A stretch of 64,000 nt of DNA from Orientallactaga sibirica (taxonomy: Eukaryota; Chordata; Mammalia; Rodentia; Dipodidae). The notes beneath the pieces were generated by a model, which worked only from the letters and a program-made list of their open reading frames with translations, had not been told where the DNA came from and did no database searches. Position numbers and translations under genes: made by a program. This document shows positions 11,271 to 29,700 of this stretch, piece after piece. The number at the start of each line of letters is the position of its first letter. The first letter of the stretch is position 1. Location: assembly GCA_036365145.1 (NCBI GenBank), contig JAEOAD010000888.1, positions 2,831,501 through 2,895,500 of the forward strand, written 5' to 3'.

Positions 11271-12104
11271 GGATAGAAGGAGTAGAAAGAAAGAGGGGCA
11301 TGAGAGAAGGTACTGGAGGCCCTGGAGTGTCTATTCTGTCTCTTTTCTCTATCCCTCTCTGCTTGCAAATAGAAACAAAACAAAATAAAATAAATAATAA
11401 ATAAATAAACCAACAAAAACTCCATAAGAGTCCAGGAAATGACTTGTCACACAGCAAACAAATGGAGAAAATAGTATATGCCCAAGCTGATCTCTACCTG
11501 GTGATCCTCCTGTCTTAATACGCTAAGTGCTGGGATTTTGAGTGTGTGCCACCACACCTGGCATCCAAGGTGGGATTTTAACCCAGGTAATATGGCTCCA
11601 GCAAGTTCTTCCTCTTAACCAGGAATCCACATTGCATAGTAATCTTTCATCAGCCACAGCGCCTAGCTCAGAGCATTGCTAATACTGGTATTTCACAGTC
11701 TATCAAGTGAATAAAGACATCATCAATCTAATTAGTACCTCTTAAACCTTCAGTGACCTAGGGGCTATTGGGGATCCATGACTCAGTCTCATTCATCTGA
11801 GATAGTGCCTGGCCATGCATGGATCCAGTTATGAACAACTTCAGCATCATAATTACTGCCCCATTTGTCTCTTGATCTGTAATGCATGTAAGCCCTGATT
11901 CCCAGGTTCTTGGGGTGAAAAAAAAAACAATGTGATTACTTTTTGAAACCTAGGAGCTCCAAGCTTCTTGTGAAGCTTCCTGTGTCCTGGAACATGAGGG
12001 GTGGACAGAGTGGCCTCTGAGGGCCCTTCAATGTTAACAGCCTATGATTCTGAGAAAGTATGGGAATAGGGAGGGCTTCTATCTCTGTGTCAAAAGACTT
12101 TTTT

Positions 12105-12985
12105 TTTTTTTGAAGTAGGGGCTCACTGTATCCCAGACTAACCTGGAATTCACTATGTAGTCTCAGGGTGACCTCCAACTCACATGATCCTCCCACCTCT
12201 GCCTCCCAAGTGCTGGGATTAAAGGCGTGGGATACCACACCTGGCAAGACTTCATTTTGAGTCATAGCCCTGCCACTTACTATAACCTTACTCAAATTAG
12301 TTAACCCAATTCTCAGATTCCCCATTTATAAAATTATTCATTCATTGATTTACTTTTTTGTTTTGTTTTTTCTTTCTTTTTTTAAATTATTAATTTTTTT
12401 ATTGACACCTTTTATACTTACATACAAAAAACATATGATATTTCCCTTCCCTCCCCTTCCCCCCATTCCACTTTAGAACACCAATCTCCATCATATCCCC
12501 TCCCTCTCTCCGTTAGTCTTTCTTTGGTTTTTCAAGATAGGGTCTCACTCACTCACTCTAGTCCAAGCTGACCTGGAATTTACCATACAGACCCAGGCCA
12601 GCCTCAAACTCATGGCCATCCTACCTCTGCCTGCTGAATGCTAGGGATTAAAGGGGTGTGCATTATGCCTAGCGGAAATTATTTATTTTAAAAACATATT
12701 GAACATCTGTGTACCAGACACTGGGTGTATAGCAATGAGACGGACATGGCCCCTGGTTAATCCAGCTACAAGAATCCTAGGTGCCAGTACTATGGGACTT
12801 TCCTAAGATACAAAACCAAAGATAAACCAGGCATGGTGACACATGCCTTTAATCCCAACACTTGGGAGGCAGAGGTAGGAAGATTGCCATGAGTTTGAGG
12901 CCACCTGGAGAGTACATAGTGAATTCCAGGTCAGCCTGAGCTAGAGTGAGACCCTACCTCAAAAAAAAAAAAAAAAAAAAAAAAA
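12105..12985. mobile_element. B1 −, L1 tail, B1 −, B1 + cluster
   Basis: B1 − at about 12105-12245; an L1 3' end on the minus strand at about 12375-12510 ('tattgacaccttttatacttacatac'); B1 − at about 12515-12680; and B1 + at about 12825-12985 with a tail of about 25 A. Confidence 0.78.
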
Positions 12986-13044
12986 GTAACAGTTTTAATT
13001 TATTTATTTTAGAGCAGCCTTGAATTTTTTTGGGTTTTTTTTGT

Positions 13045-13835
13045 TTATTTAAGATTTTATTTATTTTTATTTATTTATTAGAGATAGAGAGAGGGAGAGA
13101 CAGGGAGTGACAATGGGCACACCAGGGCCTCTCTAGCCACTGCAAACGAACTCCAGATGCATGTGCCACCATATACATCTGGTTTACGTGGGACCTGGAG
13201 AATCGAACCTGGGTCCTTAGGCTTTGCAGGCATGCACCTTATCCACTAAGCAATCTCTCCAGCCCTGTTTGCTTTTTTAAAAATATATATTATTTATTTA
13301 TTTGAGAGAGAAAGAGGTAGAGAGTAAAAGAGAGAGAGAATGGGCACACCAGGGCCTCCAGCCACTGCAAAGGAACTCCAGATGCATGCGCCTCCTTGTT
13401 CATCGGCTTGCGTGGGTCCTGGGGGATTCGAACAGGGGTCCTTTGGCTTTGCAGGCAAATGTCTTAACCGCTAAGCCATCTTTCCAGCCCTTCCCCCCTT
13501 TTTTTGAGGTAGGGTTTCATTCTAGCCCAGGCTGACCTGGAATTCACCATGTACAAGGGTGGCCTTGAATTCATGGCAATCCTCCTACCTCTGCCTCCCT
13601 AGTACTGAGCTGAGATTAAAGGTGTGAACCACCATACCTGGCCCAAACTCTTTCTTAAAATTATTTTTAAAAATTCTTTTTATTTTAAATTTATTTATTT
13701 TGAGAGAGAGAAAGAGAGACAGCAAGTGTGTAGGCCTCCAGATGCTGCAACTGAACTTTGTGCATCTGGCTTTATGTGGGTTTGAGGAATTAAACTGGGG
13801 TCATTAAGCTTTGCAGGCAAGCGCCCTAACTGCTA
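13045..13835 (-). mobile_element. Dip and B1 SINE cluster, minus strand
   Basis: Dip at about 13045-13265, Dip at about 13285-13492, B1 at about 13497-13650 and a truncated Dip at about 13680-13835. Confidence 0.82.
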
Positions 13836-14144
13836 CACCTGATTCTGACTCAGCCACACAAACGCATACCAGAGAGGCAGAGCGAGCAGGAGATAGCATT
13901 TTAAGGAATCCAATCAACTATGCTTACAGCTTTCACACTGTCTACTCCTTTAAGGCGAGCTGTAGCTGTCCTCTGGGCAGTAAAGCAGAAGGTATGCGAG
14001 TCAAGTTGGCAAGGTGCAGACCCATAGCCCACCTTTAGGCCTCTATCTGAAAGACACTAGATGAGGAGTCTGGAGCCATGAGTTCCCAGCTCTCACGTTA
14101 GCTGTCACCTGCCATCTCTCTGGCTTCTCATCCATGAGTAAGAA

Positions 14145-14505
14145 CTGAGGATGTGGCTTAGTGCTAGAGTGCTTGCCAAGCATACAGAGTCCCTAAATTG
14201 TTCATTCAATAATCCGCCTAGTGGCACACGCCTGTAATCCCAAACTATGGAGGTGGAGGCAGGAGGATCAGGAGTTCAAGGCCAGCCTTGGCTACACGAG
14301 ACCGTCTCAAAAATAAGGGAAAAAAATGGAGGGAAAAGAAAAGGTCAAGAATGAGGTCTCAAGCCGGGCGTGGTGGCGCACATCTTTAATCGCAGCACTT
14401 GGGAGGCAGAGTTGGAGGATCGCAATGAATTCGAGACCACCCTGAGACTACAGAGTGAATTCCAGGTCAGCCTGGCCTAGTGAGACCCTACCTCGAAAAA
14501 AAAGA
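14145..14505 (+). mobile_element. Old ID/B1 composite and a B1 SINE
   Basis: 'gaggatgtggcttagtgctagagtgcttgcc' (ID-like) is joined to a B1-like body at 14210-14325. A younger B1 lies at about 14362-14505, immediately before the MAPK3 CpG island. Confidence 0.65.
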
Positions 14506-15002
14506 GAAGAAATAGGTCTCCCAGGGTGACTGTGAAACATGGATGGGTTTGCTTAGCATCACCCGAAAGAGCTGGTGAGCAGCATACAGTCTGGAACCCT
14601 CGGACTAGCGGGCGTCGGTTCACACTCCAAGAGGCCGGGCCCCACCCGAGCTCGGGGGGATCCCTGCGCACATCCGCTGGCTGCTCCGGGTAGCTCGGCA
14701 GCTGCTTCTTCGCCATCGCGGGAAGGCTGTGCGCCGTCTCTCTGGTGGCCCTGCCGAGCCTTGTCCTTGATTGGACTCAGTGCAGCACCGAGGAGCAGCG
14801 CGGAGGGGCGGGGGAGCCGGGGCCAGCCAAGAGCGGTCACGTGACGCCCGGCAGCGCGGAGGCGGCGGGGGCGCGCGCGCACGCGCGGGGCGGGGGCGGG
14901 ACCTGGCGCGCGCGGCCCCGCGGGTGACAGGGCGGGCGGGAAGGGGCGGGGTCTCGGGCGGGGAGGGGCGGGGCAGGGAAGGAGGGAGGGGGAGGAGTGG
15001 AG

Positions 15003-20619
<5,617 letters not shown>

Positions 20620-21975
20620 CCTGGACAGACATCCTTGCCCCTGGAGCCTGGTGAGTGGCCCTCAATGCTCCTGCACAGCCTCACTCTAAGAAGAGGCTGC
20701 CTAGCATTCCTCAGTACAGTCACAACATGCCTCATGATCCATGTGTATGGTAGCAACTGAAGGGCCAGTCCTTCATGTCCCTCTTATCCTCCAGCCCCAT
20801 TCATCTTGCACTTGTCAACAGCAGCCACTCCAGACCTACAAAAGTTGCTGAAGGCCTCTCCCCACTGAGGAGCTGCCCCTGACCTTGGCTGGCCAGGGTG
20901 ATCAGAGGGGTGGAGCCTGCAGCCCCACCTGACCCATGTGCCTGGTTTTCTCTCATCTACTGCTCTGCTCCAGTCAGCAGTTCACACACTTTGTGGGTAA
21001 CCCTGCTGGGCCTACCCTCTCCCACATTGCCCTCCTGCAACCACTTCCTGTCCTTGGCCAGCAGTGGCCCGACAGAAAGAAGTCAGATACCTGAGTGCAA
21101 GTGCCAGCTCTGCCACTAGGAAGAGTTGCATAATGTGCCTCAGTTTCTGAAGACTGTTCCAGAGGAGAGGAAGTGCTGATAGAACCCTAAGCATTGTTGT
21201 CACTTAAAATGCCTCACAGCAGCTGCCCCTCACCATAGCACTCAGTGGCCAGTGGCTGTTATCTTCCCCATTTGTAGATAAGGAAACTAAGACCCTGTCT
21301 GCCCAGCTGTGTGGATGAAACAGAGGCACTTGGCTCAGGGATTCTCTCAATCAAGCTGATGGCTTCTTCCTGCCTGTTTCTTCCTTCAGGCCCTTCTCCG
21401 ACCTGACCACTCCTGCTGGATTATTAGAAAATGGACACTGCTCAACACAGACCCTGGCAGCCCAAGCCAGACCAAGGGTGGGCCGGGCCACCTTCTCTCA
21501 CTTTGCTGGGGTCTCCTGCTTCTGGCAGGCTCCTGCCCCCATCCACTACCCCTTCTCTCCTCGGAGCCTGAGGGGTGAGGAGTCCCAGAGCTGATCTTTC
21601 TGCTGCTCTGCCTTCATTTACTCCTGCTAGCCCAAGCTCTGGTAGACCATTCTGGAATGGAAGGACTCTGGTTTTCCTAGGTCCTGTGGAGGGGCAGGGG
21701 CCACTGACTAGGGACTCAGGGCGAGCCCTGCCCTGCTCACCTCATCAGAACTCCACCCCATTTTCCCTGAAGGAACATTCCTAAGTCTCAAGGGCTAGTA
21801 TCCCTAAGGAGCCAGGCCTAGGCCAAAACCCCCTCCCTCTCAAAGCTGCCCTTGCTGCTTCTGTGTGTGGGTGAGCGGAAGTGGGGGTGGGGGCCCATGA
21901 AGAGCTGGTACCCCTGTCCACCTCCCTGTGCCTATATCTAATATATAAATATAGAGATGTGTATATGGACGACCC
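20620..21975 (+). other. MAPK3: MAPK3 3' UTR with a UTR intron and terminal exon
   Basis: After the TGA at 20617-20619 the exon continues to 20650, where GTGAGT forms a donor. The acceptor 'ttccttcag' ends at 21389 and the terminal non-coding exon begins at 21390. ERK1 genes are known to have such a non-coding last exon. No canonical AATAAA is visible at the end; the variant AATATA/TATAAA cluster at 21938-21950 is the best poly(A) candidate, with cleavage estimated near 21965-21975. The exact end is approximate. Confidence 0.75.
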
Positions 21976-22419
21976 TGGCTTTGTTTGTGTACGCCGATAT
22001 AGACCTTAACCATTGTTGTTCTGAAGACTGACCCTTGCTGCCCAGCTGTCTCGGGAGCTGGTGACCTTTAGTTTTAGCTGGCCAAGGATGAGGATGGGGC
22101 ATAAGGAGCTCCAGTATCCTGGAAAGAGGGGTCATTTTCTTCTTAGTCACTGTCCTCTTCTTTGCTCACAGCTTCCTGTCTGACTGGCTAGGGTTAATTT
22201 GGGGTGACTCGGGCACCCTACACATTCCCTGGAAATAACAAGGGGTGGTGTGTTGTCGACCCTGGCCACAGCACCCACGGGAGGTGGAGAAATCTTAACA
22301 GACACAGTAAGGGGGGAACTTAATATACCTCCCCCCATGTAACCAAGGAGAGAAGGGAGTGCTGGGGTCTGTGAAGGGTTTGGGACTATGAGGGCCAAGC
22401 TGCCTGCCTCCACTCCTGC

Positions 22420-22634
22420 GTCTATTCAGCCCTGGAGAGCACTGTAGCTTGGCCACATGCCAGCAGCTCAGCAGCAGGCTCAGCAGGTCCAAGGGGCGTG
22501 GCGCTGCCCAGTGGGAGCCAGCCTATGCTGGCTCGGCAGGCAGGCCGGCGGCACTGAGGCTGCACAGTCCCTTGGGACCGGACAGCTACTGCGGCTGAAC
22601 TTTCGGCAGCGGAGGCCATCTAAAGAGGGAGGCT
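22420..22634 (+). promoter_or_regulatory. GDPD3: Probable GDPD3 promoter / 5' UTR
   Basis: About 665 bp separate the inferred MAPK3 end from the GDPD3 ATG. The 200 bp before the ATG are moderately GC-rich but not a strong CpG island, and I see no convincing TATA box. Placement rests only on position, so the start site is unknown. Confidence 0.4.
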
Positions 22635-25600
22635 ATGAGCCTCCTCCTATACAGTGCCCTGTCCACCCTGGGCAGCTATGTCATGCTCTCCATCTTCTTC
22701 CTGCGCCGGCCTCGTTTACTGCACACGGCCTGGACTCCAGCTTTCTGCCCCCGCCTGGCCGCCCACCGTGGAGGTAAGCTGAGTGGGGAAGGTAGGAACA
22801 ATTGGCAGCCAGTGGGGATGGATTGAGTCGAAAGACAGGTGCTACAGTAGGCAGCACACAGAGAAGATGCAAAGGGTGGGGAGTGTTAGGCAAAGACCAA
22901 GGTAGAGAACCAGAGGACAGGCAGGACACAGAATGGTCTGGGTTACTTGGGGAGAGGAGGCCTGGGGCAGGAGGAGGCCAGCAGAAGGAAAGGTGGGCCG
23001 TAAGATCAGGGACCCACCCTGGCTGCCCCCACCGTGCAGGATCTGGAGAGCGGCTGGAGAACACCATGGAGGCCATGGAGAAGTGAGTGCACCTGCCCCA
23101 GCAATGAATGTGAGGTGGTGTGGTTCGTTCACTTCCTGGTTGGGATATCTGGAACCACCTGCAGTTGTGCAGGTGGGATCATACATCCTAATGTGAGCTC
23201 TGCCTCTCTATCTCCCCTCTACCCTTCCCTGTCCCCTGCTGGCACTGACCTTCGCTCTCACAGTTCCATGGCCCAGCGAGCAGATCTCCTGGAGCTCGAT
23301 TGCCAGCTGACTCGGGATGGTGTAGTAGTGGTGTCACACGATGAGAACCTGTCCCGCCAGTCAGGCCTGAATAGGGATGTGAGTGACTTGGACTTTGAGG
23401 TGAGCCTTGCTGTAAGCCTCACACCCAGTCTCCAGATCTCTCCTTGGCCTTCCTGGTGACTCTCCCTACTCTGCATAGGAGCTGCCTCTCTACAAGGAAG
23501 AGCTGGAGGTTTACTTCTCACCAGGTGAAGGCGGGTGGGGGCTTCCAGCCTCAGATCAGCCTTCCCATCCTGAACACGCCCTCCACCCCACCAGTCCTTC
23601 TCTGACTCCACCTCCCATGGCCCCCTCCCAGGTCACTTTGCTCATGGGTCAGACCGGCGCATGGTCCGCCTGGAAGATGTGTTCCAGAGGTTCCCACAGA
23701 CGCCCATGAGTGTGGAGATCAAAGGCGAGAACGAGGAACTCATTCATAAGGTGATGCTGCAGCCAGGAAGGGGGAGGGTAGGCCCAAGGTAGGCCTGGCT
23801 CCCCTTAGCCCCCCTCCCCCTCCTAGGTAGCCAGCCTGGTGAGGCGCTTTGACCGCAGCAAGATCACTATCTGGGCCTCAGAGAAGAACTCAGTCATGAA
23901 GAAGTGCAAGGCCGCTGTGAGTCCTTTTTCTCTCCTTGCTCTAGAGCTAGAGGCCACCCCAGCTTGAGGAGTCCCTGGGCTGCTCCCAGGGAACTTGCGG
24001 GGAGCACAGTCCCAGTTTTGCCTTGGGTCTGACTCAAGCCTGACCTGTCAAAGGCCTCTAAAAGACTGAAAGAGGTAGGGTAGTGAGACTGTGTGTACTG
24101 GCCAGCTCCACGGAACCTCCCACACTGGCCCTGTTGGTCAGCTGTGTGTTACTGTAGTAGAGTAGGTCACAACTCATGTCTCATGGTTTCAGAAATACCA
24201 GTCCATGGTCACTTTTGGCCCCACTGGGGGGAACCTGAGGCAGGGCATCATGGAAGAAAGGGCTTGATGGAGCAGGATACTCACTTTCTGACAGCTTCTT
24301 CCTTCCTCTTTAGTTCCACCCAAACCCCCAGCATATGGATGGTACAGTGCACATTCAGGGTGTGTTCCCCCATTAGCCACAGGCACTCCCAGGGTGTGTT
24401 ATACCAAACTCCTAGGCACTTCTCAACCCAATCAAGTTGACAAAATTAGCCATCACAATGGCCAAGATGTGACTTTATTGTCCATACCTGTCCCCCGCAG
24501 CCTACATCTGCTCTGCTACCCCCAGGGCATGGATCTGTCTCCTCACTTGTTGCCTTGTTTCCCCAGAACCCCGACATGCCGGTGTCCTTCACCATAAGCA
24601 GAACATTCTGGATGCTCCTACTCTATTATGTGGGGCTGCTGCCCTTTGTCTCTATCCCAGAGAAATTCTTCCTGTGCTTCCTGCCCACCATCATCAACAG
24701 GTACCAATGGAGGAGCTAGACTTAGGACACCCACCCTGCTCAAACCACAGTGCGTAGGATCTACTGTGGAGGAGCCCCGTGATCATGGGGTCTCTGATAC
24801 CCCTCAAAGATAGATTACCTCCAAGCTCCAGGCTGGCCTCCAGTTCTCTGTGTAGCCCAGATGACCTTGAATTTCTGATCTTCCTGTCTCAACCTCCCAA
24901 GTCCTGCAATTACAGGAGTGCACCCCCATGCCCGATTTATGTGGTGCTGGGGATCAAACCCAGGACTTTGTGCATACTAAGCTAGCACTATCAACTGAGC
25001 TACATCCCTAGCCTGTTGTTGTTTTGAGTCAGAATCTCACTGTGTAACCCGGGTTGGCCTCAAACTCTCAATCTTACTGCTTCAGCCTTCCCAGTGCATC
25101 ACCATGCTGGCAAGACAGTGGTTGGTTAGTTTGTTTTGTTTTGTTTCAGGGTAGGGTCTCTCTCTAGCTCCAGGTGACCTGGAACTCATTCTGTAGCCCC
25201 AGGCTGGCCTCTAACTCACCATGATCCTCCTATGAATGCCTCCTGGGTGTTCTGATTAAAGGCAGGCACCACCACACCCAGTTTGAATAGATAGCTTTTA
25301 CAACAGGATTTTCAAAGTGCTTTTATGTGTTTTGAGATATTTGCAGCATCCCCTCTCAGAACGCATAGGAGATGAATCGTGACCTCTGTAGTAAAACCAT
25401 GAGAATCAGAGGCATAGACAGGGTCTGAGATTTGCCCAAGGCCACACAGCGGGAAAGACAGAGCCCAGATTTTGGTTTTGTTTGTTTTGTTTTTTGGTTG
25501 TTGTCGTGAGGTAGGATCTCATTCTAGCCCAGGCTGAAGTGGAACTCTGTAGCCTCAGTCAGGCCTCAAACTAACAGAGATCCTCCTACCTCTGTCTCCC

Positions 25601-26706
25601 AAATACTCCCACCATGCCTGGGCCCACAGCTCAGTTTTGCCCTGGGTCTGACTCAAACTTGACCTGTGAAAGGCCTCTGAAATCACCCCTGCAATGTGAT
25701 CATTTGTGACAAGTAGCCAACAAATTAAGCACTGTCTCAAGAAGCTGGCCAGCTCTGGGCATGGTAATTCTAGCACTCTATAGGCTGTGAGGCCAGAGGG
25801 TCATATGTATCAAGCCAGCCTGAGTCACATAGTGAATCCCTGTCTCGAAAACTAAAACAAGCAATTTTCTCTCAGAGAAGCCCACACCTATGCTTTTGGC
25901 TCTTCCTGGGTGCTTCTTAACCCTCTTGCTTAAAGATTGTAAGATACTAAAATATTAAGAGATATTAAGCCTGGTGAGATGGCATATGTCTTTAATCCCC
26001 GAGGTAGGAGGATCACTATGAGTTTGAGGCCACCCTGAATTTCAGGTCAGCCTGGACTAAAGTGAGAACCTACCTCAAAAGAAAAAAGAGAGAGAAAGAA
26101 ATGAAAGTATCTTTGGACTAGAGAGATGGCTCAGTTGGTAAAGTACTTACCTTATAAGCATGAGGACATGAGGTCAATCGTTGGAACTGACATTAAAAAG
26201 CCAAGTTGGGGCTGGAAGATAGCTTAGCAGTTAAGGTACTTGCCTGTGAAGCCTAAGAACCCAGATTCGATTCTCCAGGTCCCACATAAGCCAGATGCAC
26301 ATGGTGGCACATGCATCTGGAGTTTGTTTGCAGTGGCTGGAGGCCCTGGCATGCCCATTCTCTCTCCCCCATCCCTGTTTCTAATAAATAAATTAGTTAA
26401 TCTTAAAACAAAAAGCCAAGTTGGAGCCAGGTGTGGTGGTGTACACCTTTAACCCCAGCACTCAGGAGGCAGAGGTGCCAGGTTGGTAATCACAGCTCTG
26501 GAGAGGCAAAGATAGGCATATCTTAGGCTTACTGGCCAGCCAGTCTAGCCCACTTGGTGAGGCCAGTGAAAGACTTTGTTTCAACAAAGGTGGATGGAGC
26601 CAGGCGTGGTGGCGCACACTTTTAATCGCAACACTCGGGAGGCAGAGGTAGGAGTTCAAGGCCACCCTGAGACTACATAGTGAATTCCATGTCACCCTAC
26701 CTCTCG

Positions 26707-26741
<35 letters not shown>

Positions 26742-29700
26742 TGGATGGGGGCTGGAGAGATGGCTTAGCAGTAGAGGCGTTTGCCTGCAAAGCCAAAGGA
26801 TCCCCATTTGATTCTCCGAGGGGAGCATGCATCTGGAGTTCGTTTGCAGTGGTTGGAGGCCCTGGTGCTCCCATTCTCTCTCTCTTAAATAAATAAAATA
26901 TATATATATTTTAAAGGTGGATGGCACCTGAGGCTGTCCTCTGGTTTACCACATGCATGCACAAGGACATGCACGTGGACGAACATGCGCGTGCATGACA
27001 CACACACACTCACTCACTCACTCACTCACTCACTCACTGTAGGCTGAGGAGATGAATCACTCAAAAGTATTTGCCTGCCATTCAATCATGAGGACCTGAG
27101 TTCAGATCCCCAGCACTGGCATAAAAGCCAGGCCCAACAAAATGTGCTGGTTATCCCAGCACTGGGAAAGCAGACACTTGGGGCTTGCTGGAGAACTAGT
27201 GTGGTAAAATCAGTGAGCCTCAGGTTGAGAAACCCTGTCTCAAAAACTAAGGTGAAGGTCTGAACAGACAGCTCAACAGTTAAGGCACTTGCCTGCAAAG
27301 CCTAACAACCTAGGTTTGATTCCCCAGTACCCATGTAAAGCCAGGTGCACAAAGTGACACTTATCTGGAGAGGTTGTTTGTAGCAGCTAGAGGCCCTGGT
27401 ACACCCGTTCTTTTTGTCTGTCTCTTTTCTCTCTGCTTGCAAATAAATAAATATTTTTTAAAAGGGCTGGAGGGATGGCTTAGCAGTTAAGGTGCTTGTT
27501 TGATTCCCCAGGACCCACGTAAGCCAGATACACAAGGTGGTGCATGTGTCTGGAGTTCGTTTGCAGTGGCTGGAGGCCCTGGCATGCCCATTCTCTCCCT
27601 CTTCCTCTCCCTCTCTGTTCCTCACTCTCTGACTCTCAAATAAATAAATAAACAAACAAAAAAAATTTTTTTAATTTTATTTTTTAGGAACAGACACATG
27701 CACCACCTTGTGTATCTGGCTTACGTGGGTCCTGGGGAATCAAGCCTTGAACCGGGGTCCTTAGGCTTCACAGGCAAGTGCTTATCTGCTAAGTCATCTC
27801 TCTAGCCCCTCAAATAAATTTTTTTTAAAATTCAAAAAACATAAGGTGGAGAGCAACTGAGGAAGACACCCAGTGTTAGCCTACACACACATATGCACAC
27901 CTGCACCCAGACATACACACTTATTACACATTTACACCACACATGCAACAAAAAAGAAAACATTTTTAATAAATATTAACTCTGCTTTAAAAAAAAATAC
28001 ATGCCAGCCAGGTGTGATGGCACATACCTTTAATCTTAGTACTCCTTGAGTGCTGAGGCTGAGGTAGGAGGATCACTGTGAGTTTGAGGCCAGCCTGGAA
28101 CTAAAGTGAGTTCCAGTTTGATCTGTCTCAAAAAAAAAAAAAAAAAAAAAAAAAAATTGGGGGGGAAACAAACCTGCTCAGATCTAACCAGGAGGACCTC
28201 CAAATAGGTTGTCCTGCTCTGGAATCAAGCTGGGTCCCAGGCCTGGTCCCTGCTCCATTGCTGACATGCTTTTTGATCTCCCACAACTCCCAGTTCCCTT
28301 GTCTTTGAGAGAAAAAGTCCTACGCTTCCCCACCCCCTGAAATCTGGATTCCAGGACACAATAGATGCTTATTGAATGAGGGGTGAATTGTCCATGAAGG
28401 CAGCTGTAAAGCTTCTTCGAGAGGGGCTGTTACACTGATGGGAAATCACTACCTCCCATTCCCACCCCTATGACAGTGGGAAACAGGAGCTGACCTACCA
28501 CCTTCTCTCCATAGGACCTACTTCCCATTTTCCTGTGCATGGATGAACCGACTGTCAGCTGTGGTTTCAAAATGGTGAGGTGGGCAAAGAAGTGCGGGTA
28601 GAATGGCCACATAGGGACCTGCTCTCTTCCTTTGTCCCTTCTCATTCTCTTTGCCACCTCATCCCACCCTCCAGGGTCATCATGAGGAAAAGTCTGATCC
28701 AACACTTGGAAGAGCGAGGGGTGCAGGTGAGGATTTGACCACTACTCCAGCAAGAAGGTGGTTCCTAGAATATATCCGGTAGCAGGTTCCCCATTATGTG
28801 GGCAGGTCACACATGTTCTGAATCTCAGTTTCTTCATCTTTAACTTGGGGAGAATGGCAAATGCAGGTCTTTTGGGTAGACAGGTAATTCTTAGGGCTTG
28901 GTGAGAGTCCATGAGTCCTGCTCTCCTGGCCCCCAAGGAGGAGGGCTGGAGAATCCAGCGTCAGCCCTGCCTGTTCTGCTTTGAACATTTGCTTTGACCA
29001 GGACATTTTTGTTTGTTTTCTTTTCTGAGGCAGGGTCTCACTCTAGCCCAGGATGACATCAAACTTTTTTTTGTTTTTTTGTTTTTGTTTTTCAAGATAG
29101 GGTCTCACTCTAGTCCAGGCTGACCTGGAATTCACTCTGTATTCTTAGGGTGGCCCCGAACTCATGGTGATCCTCCTACCTTTGCCTCCCAAGTGCTGGG
29201 ATTAAAGGCATGCTCCACCACACCTGGCAACATCAAACTCTTAACTCTAACCTCACCCTTCCAAGTGCTGGGGTAGTGGCCCAGCTAATTTTTATTTATT
29301 TTTTTTTTTTTTTAAGGTAAGGTCTCATTCTAGTCCCAGTCTTTAGGCTTTGCAGAAAAGCACCTTGACTGCTGAGCCATCTCTCCAACCCTCTGGCTTT
29401 TTTGTTTGTTTGTTTTTGTTTCCAGGTAGGGTCTCACTCTAGCCCAGGCTGAACTGGAATTCACTGTGTAGTCTCAGGGTGGCCTTGAACTTACAGCAAT
29501 CCTACTACCTCTAACTCCTGAGTGCTGGGATTAAAGGTGTGAGCCACCACGCCTGACTTTTTTTGTTTTTCTGAGGTAGGGTTTCACTTTAGTCCAGGCT
29601 GACCTAGAATTCTCTGTGTAGTCATAGGGTGGCCTTGAACTCACAGCAACCCTCCTACTTCTGCCTCCCAAGTGCTGGGATTATAGGCATACACCACCAA

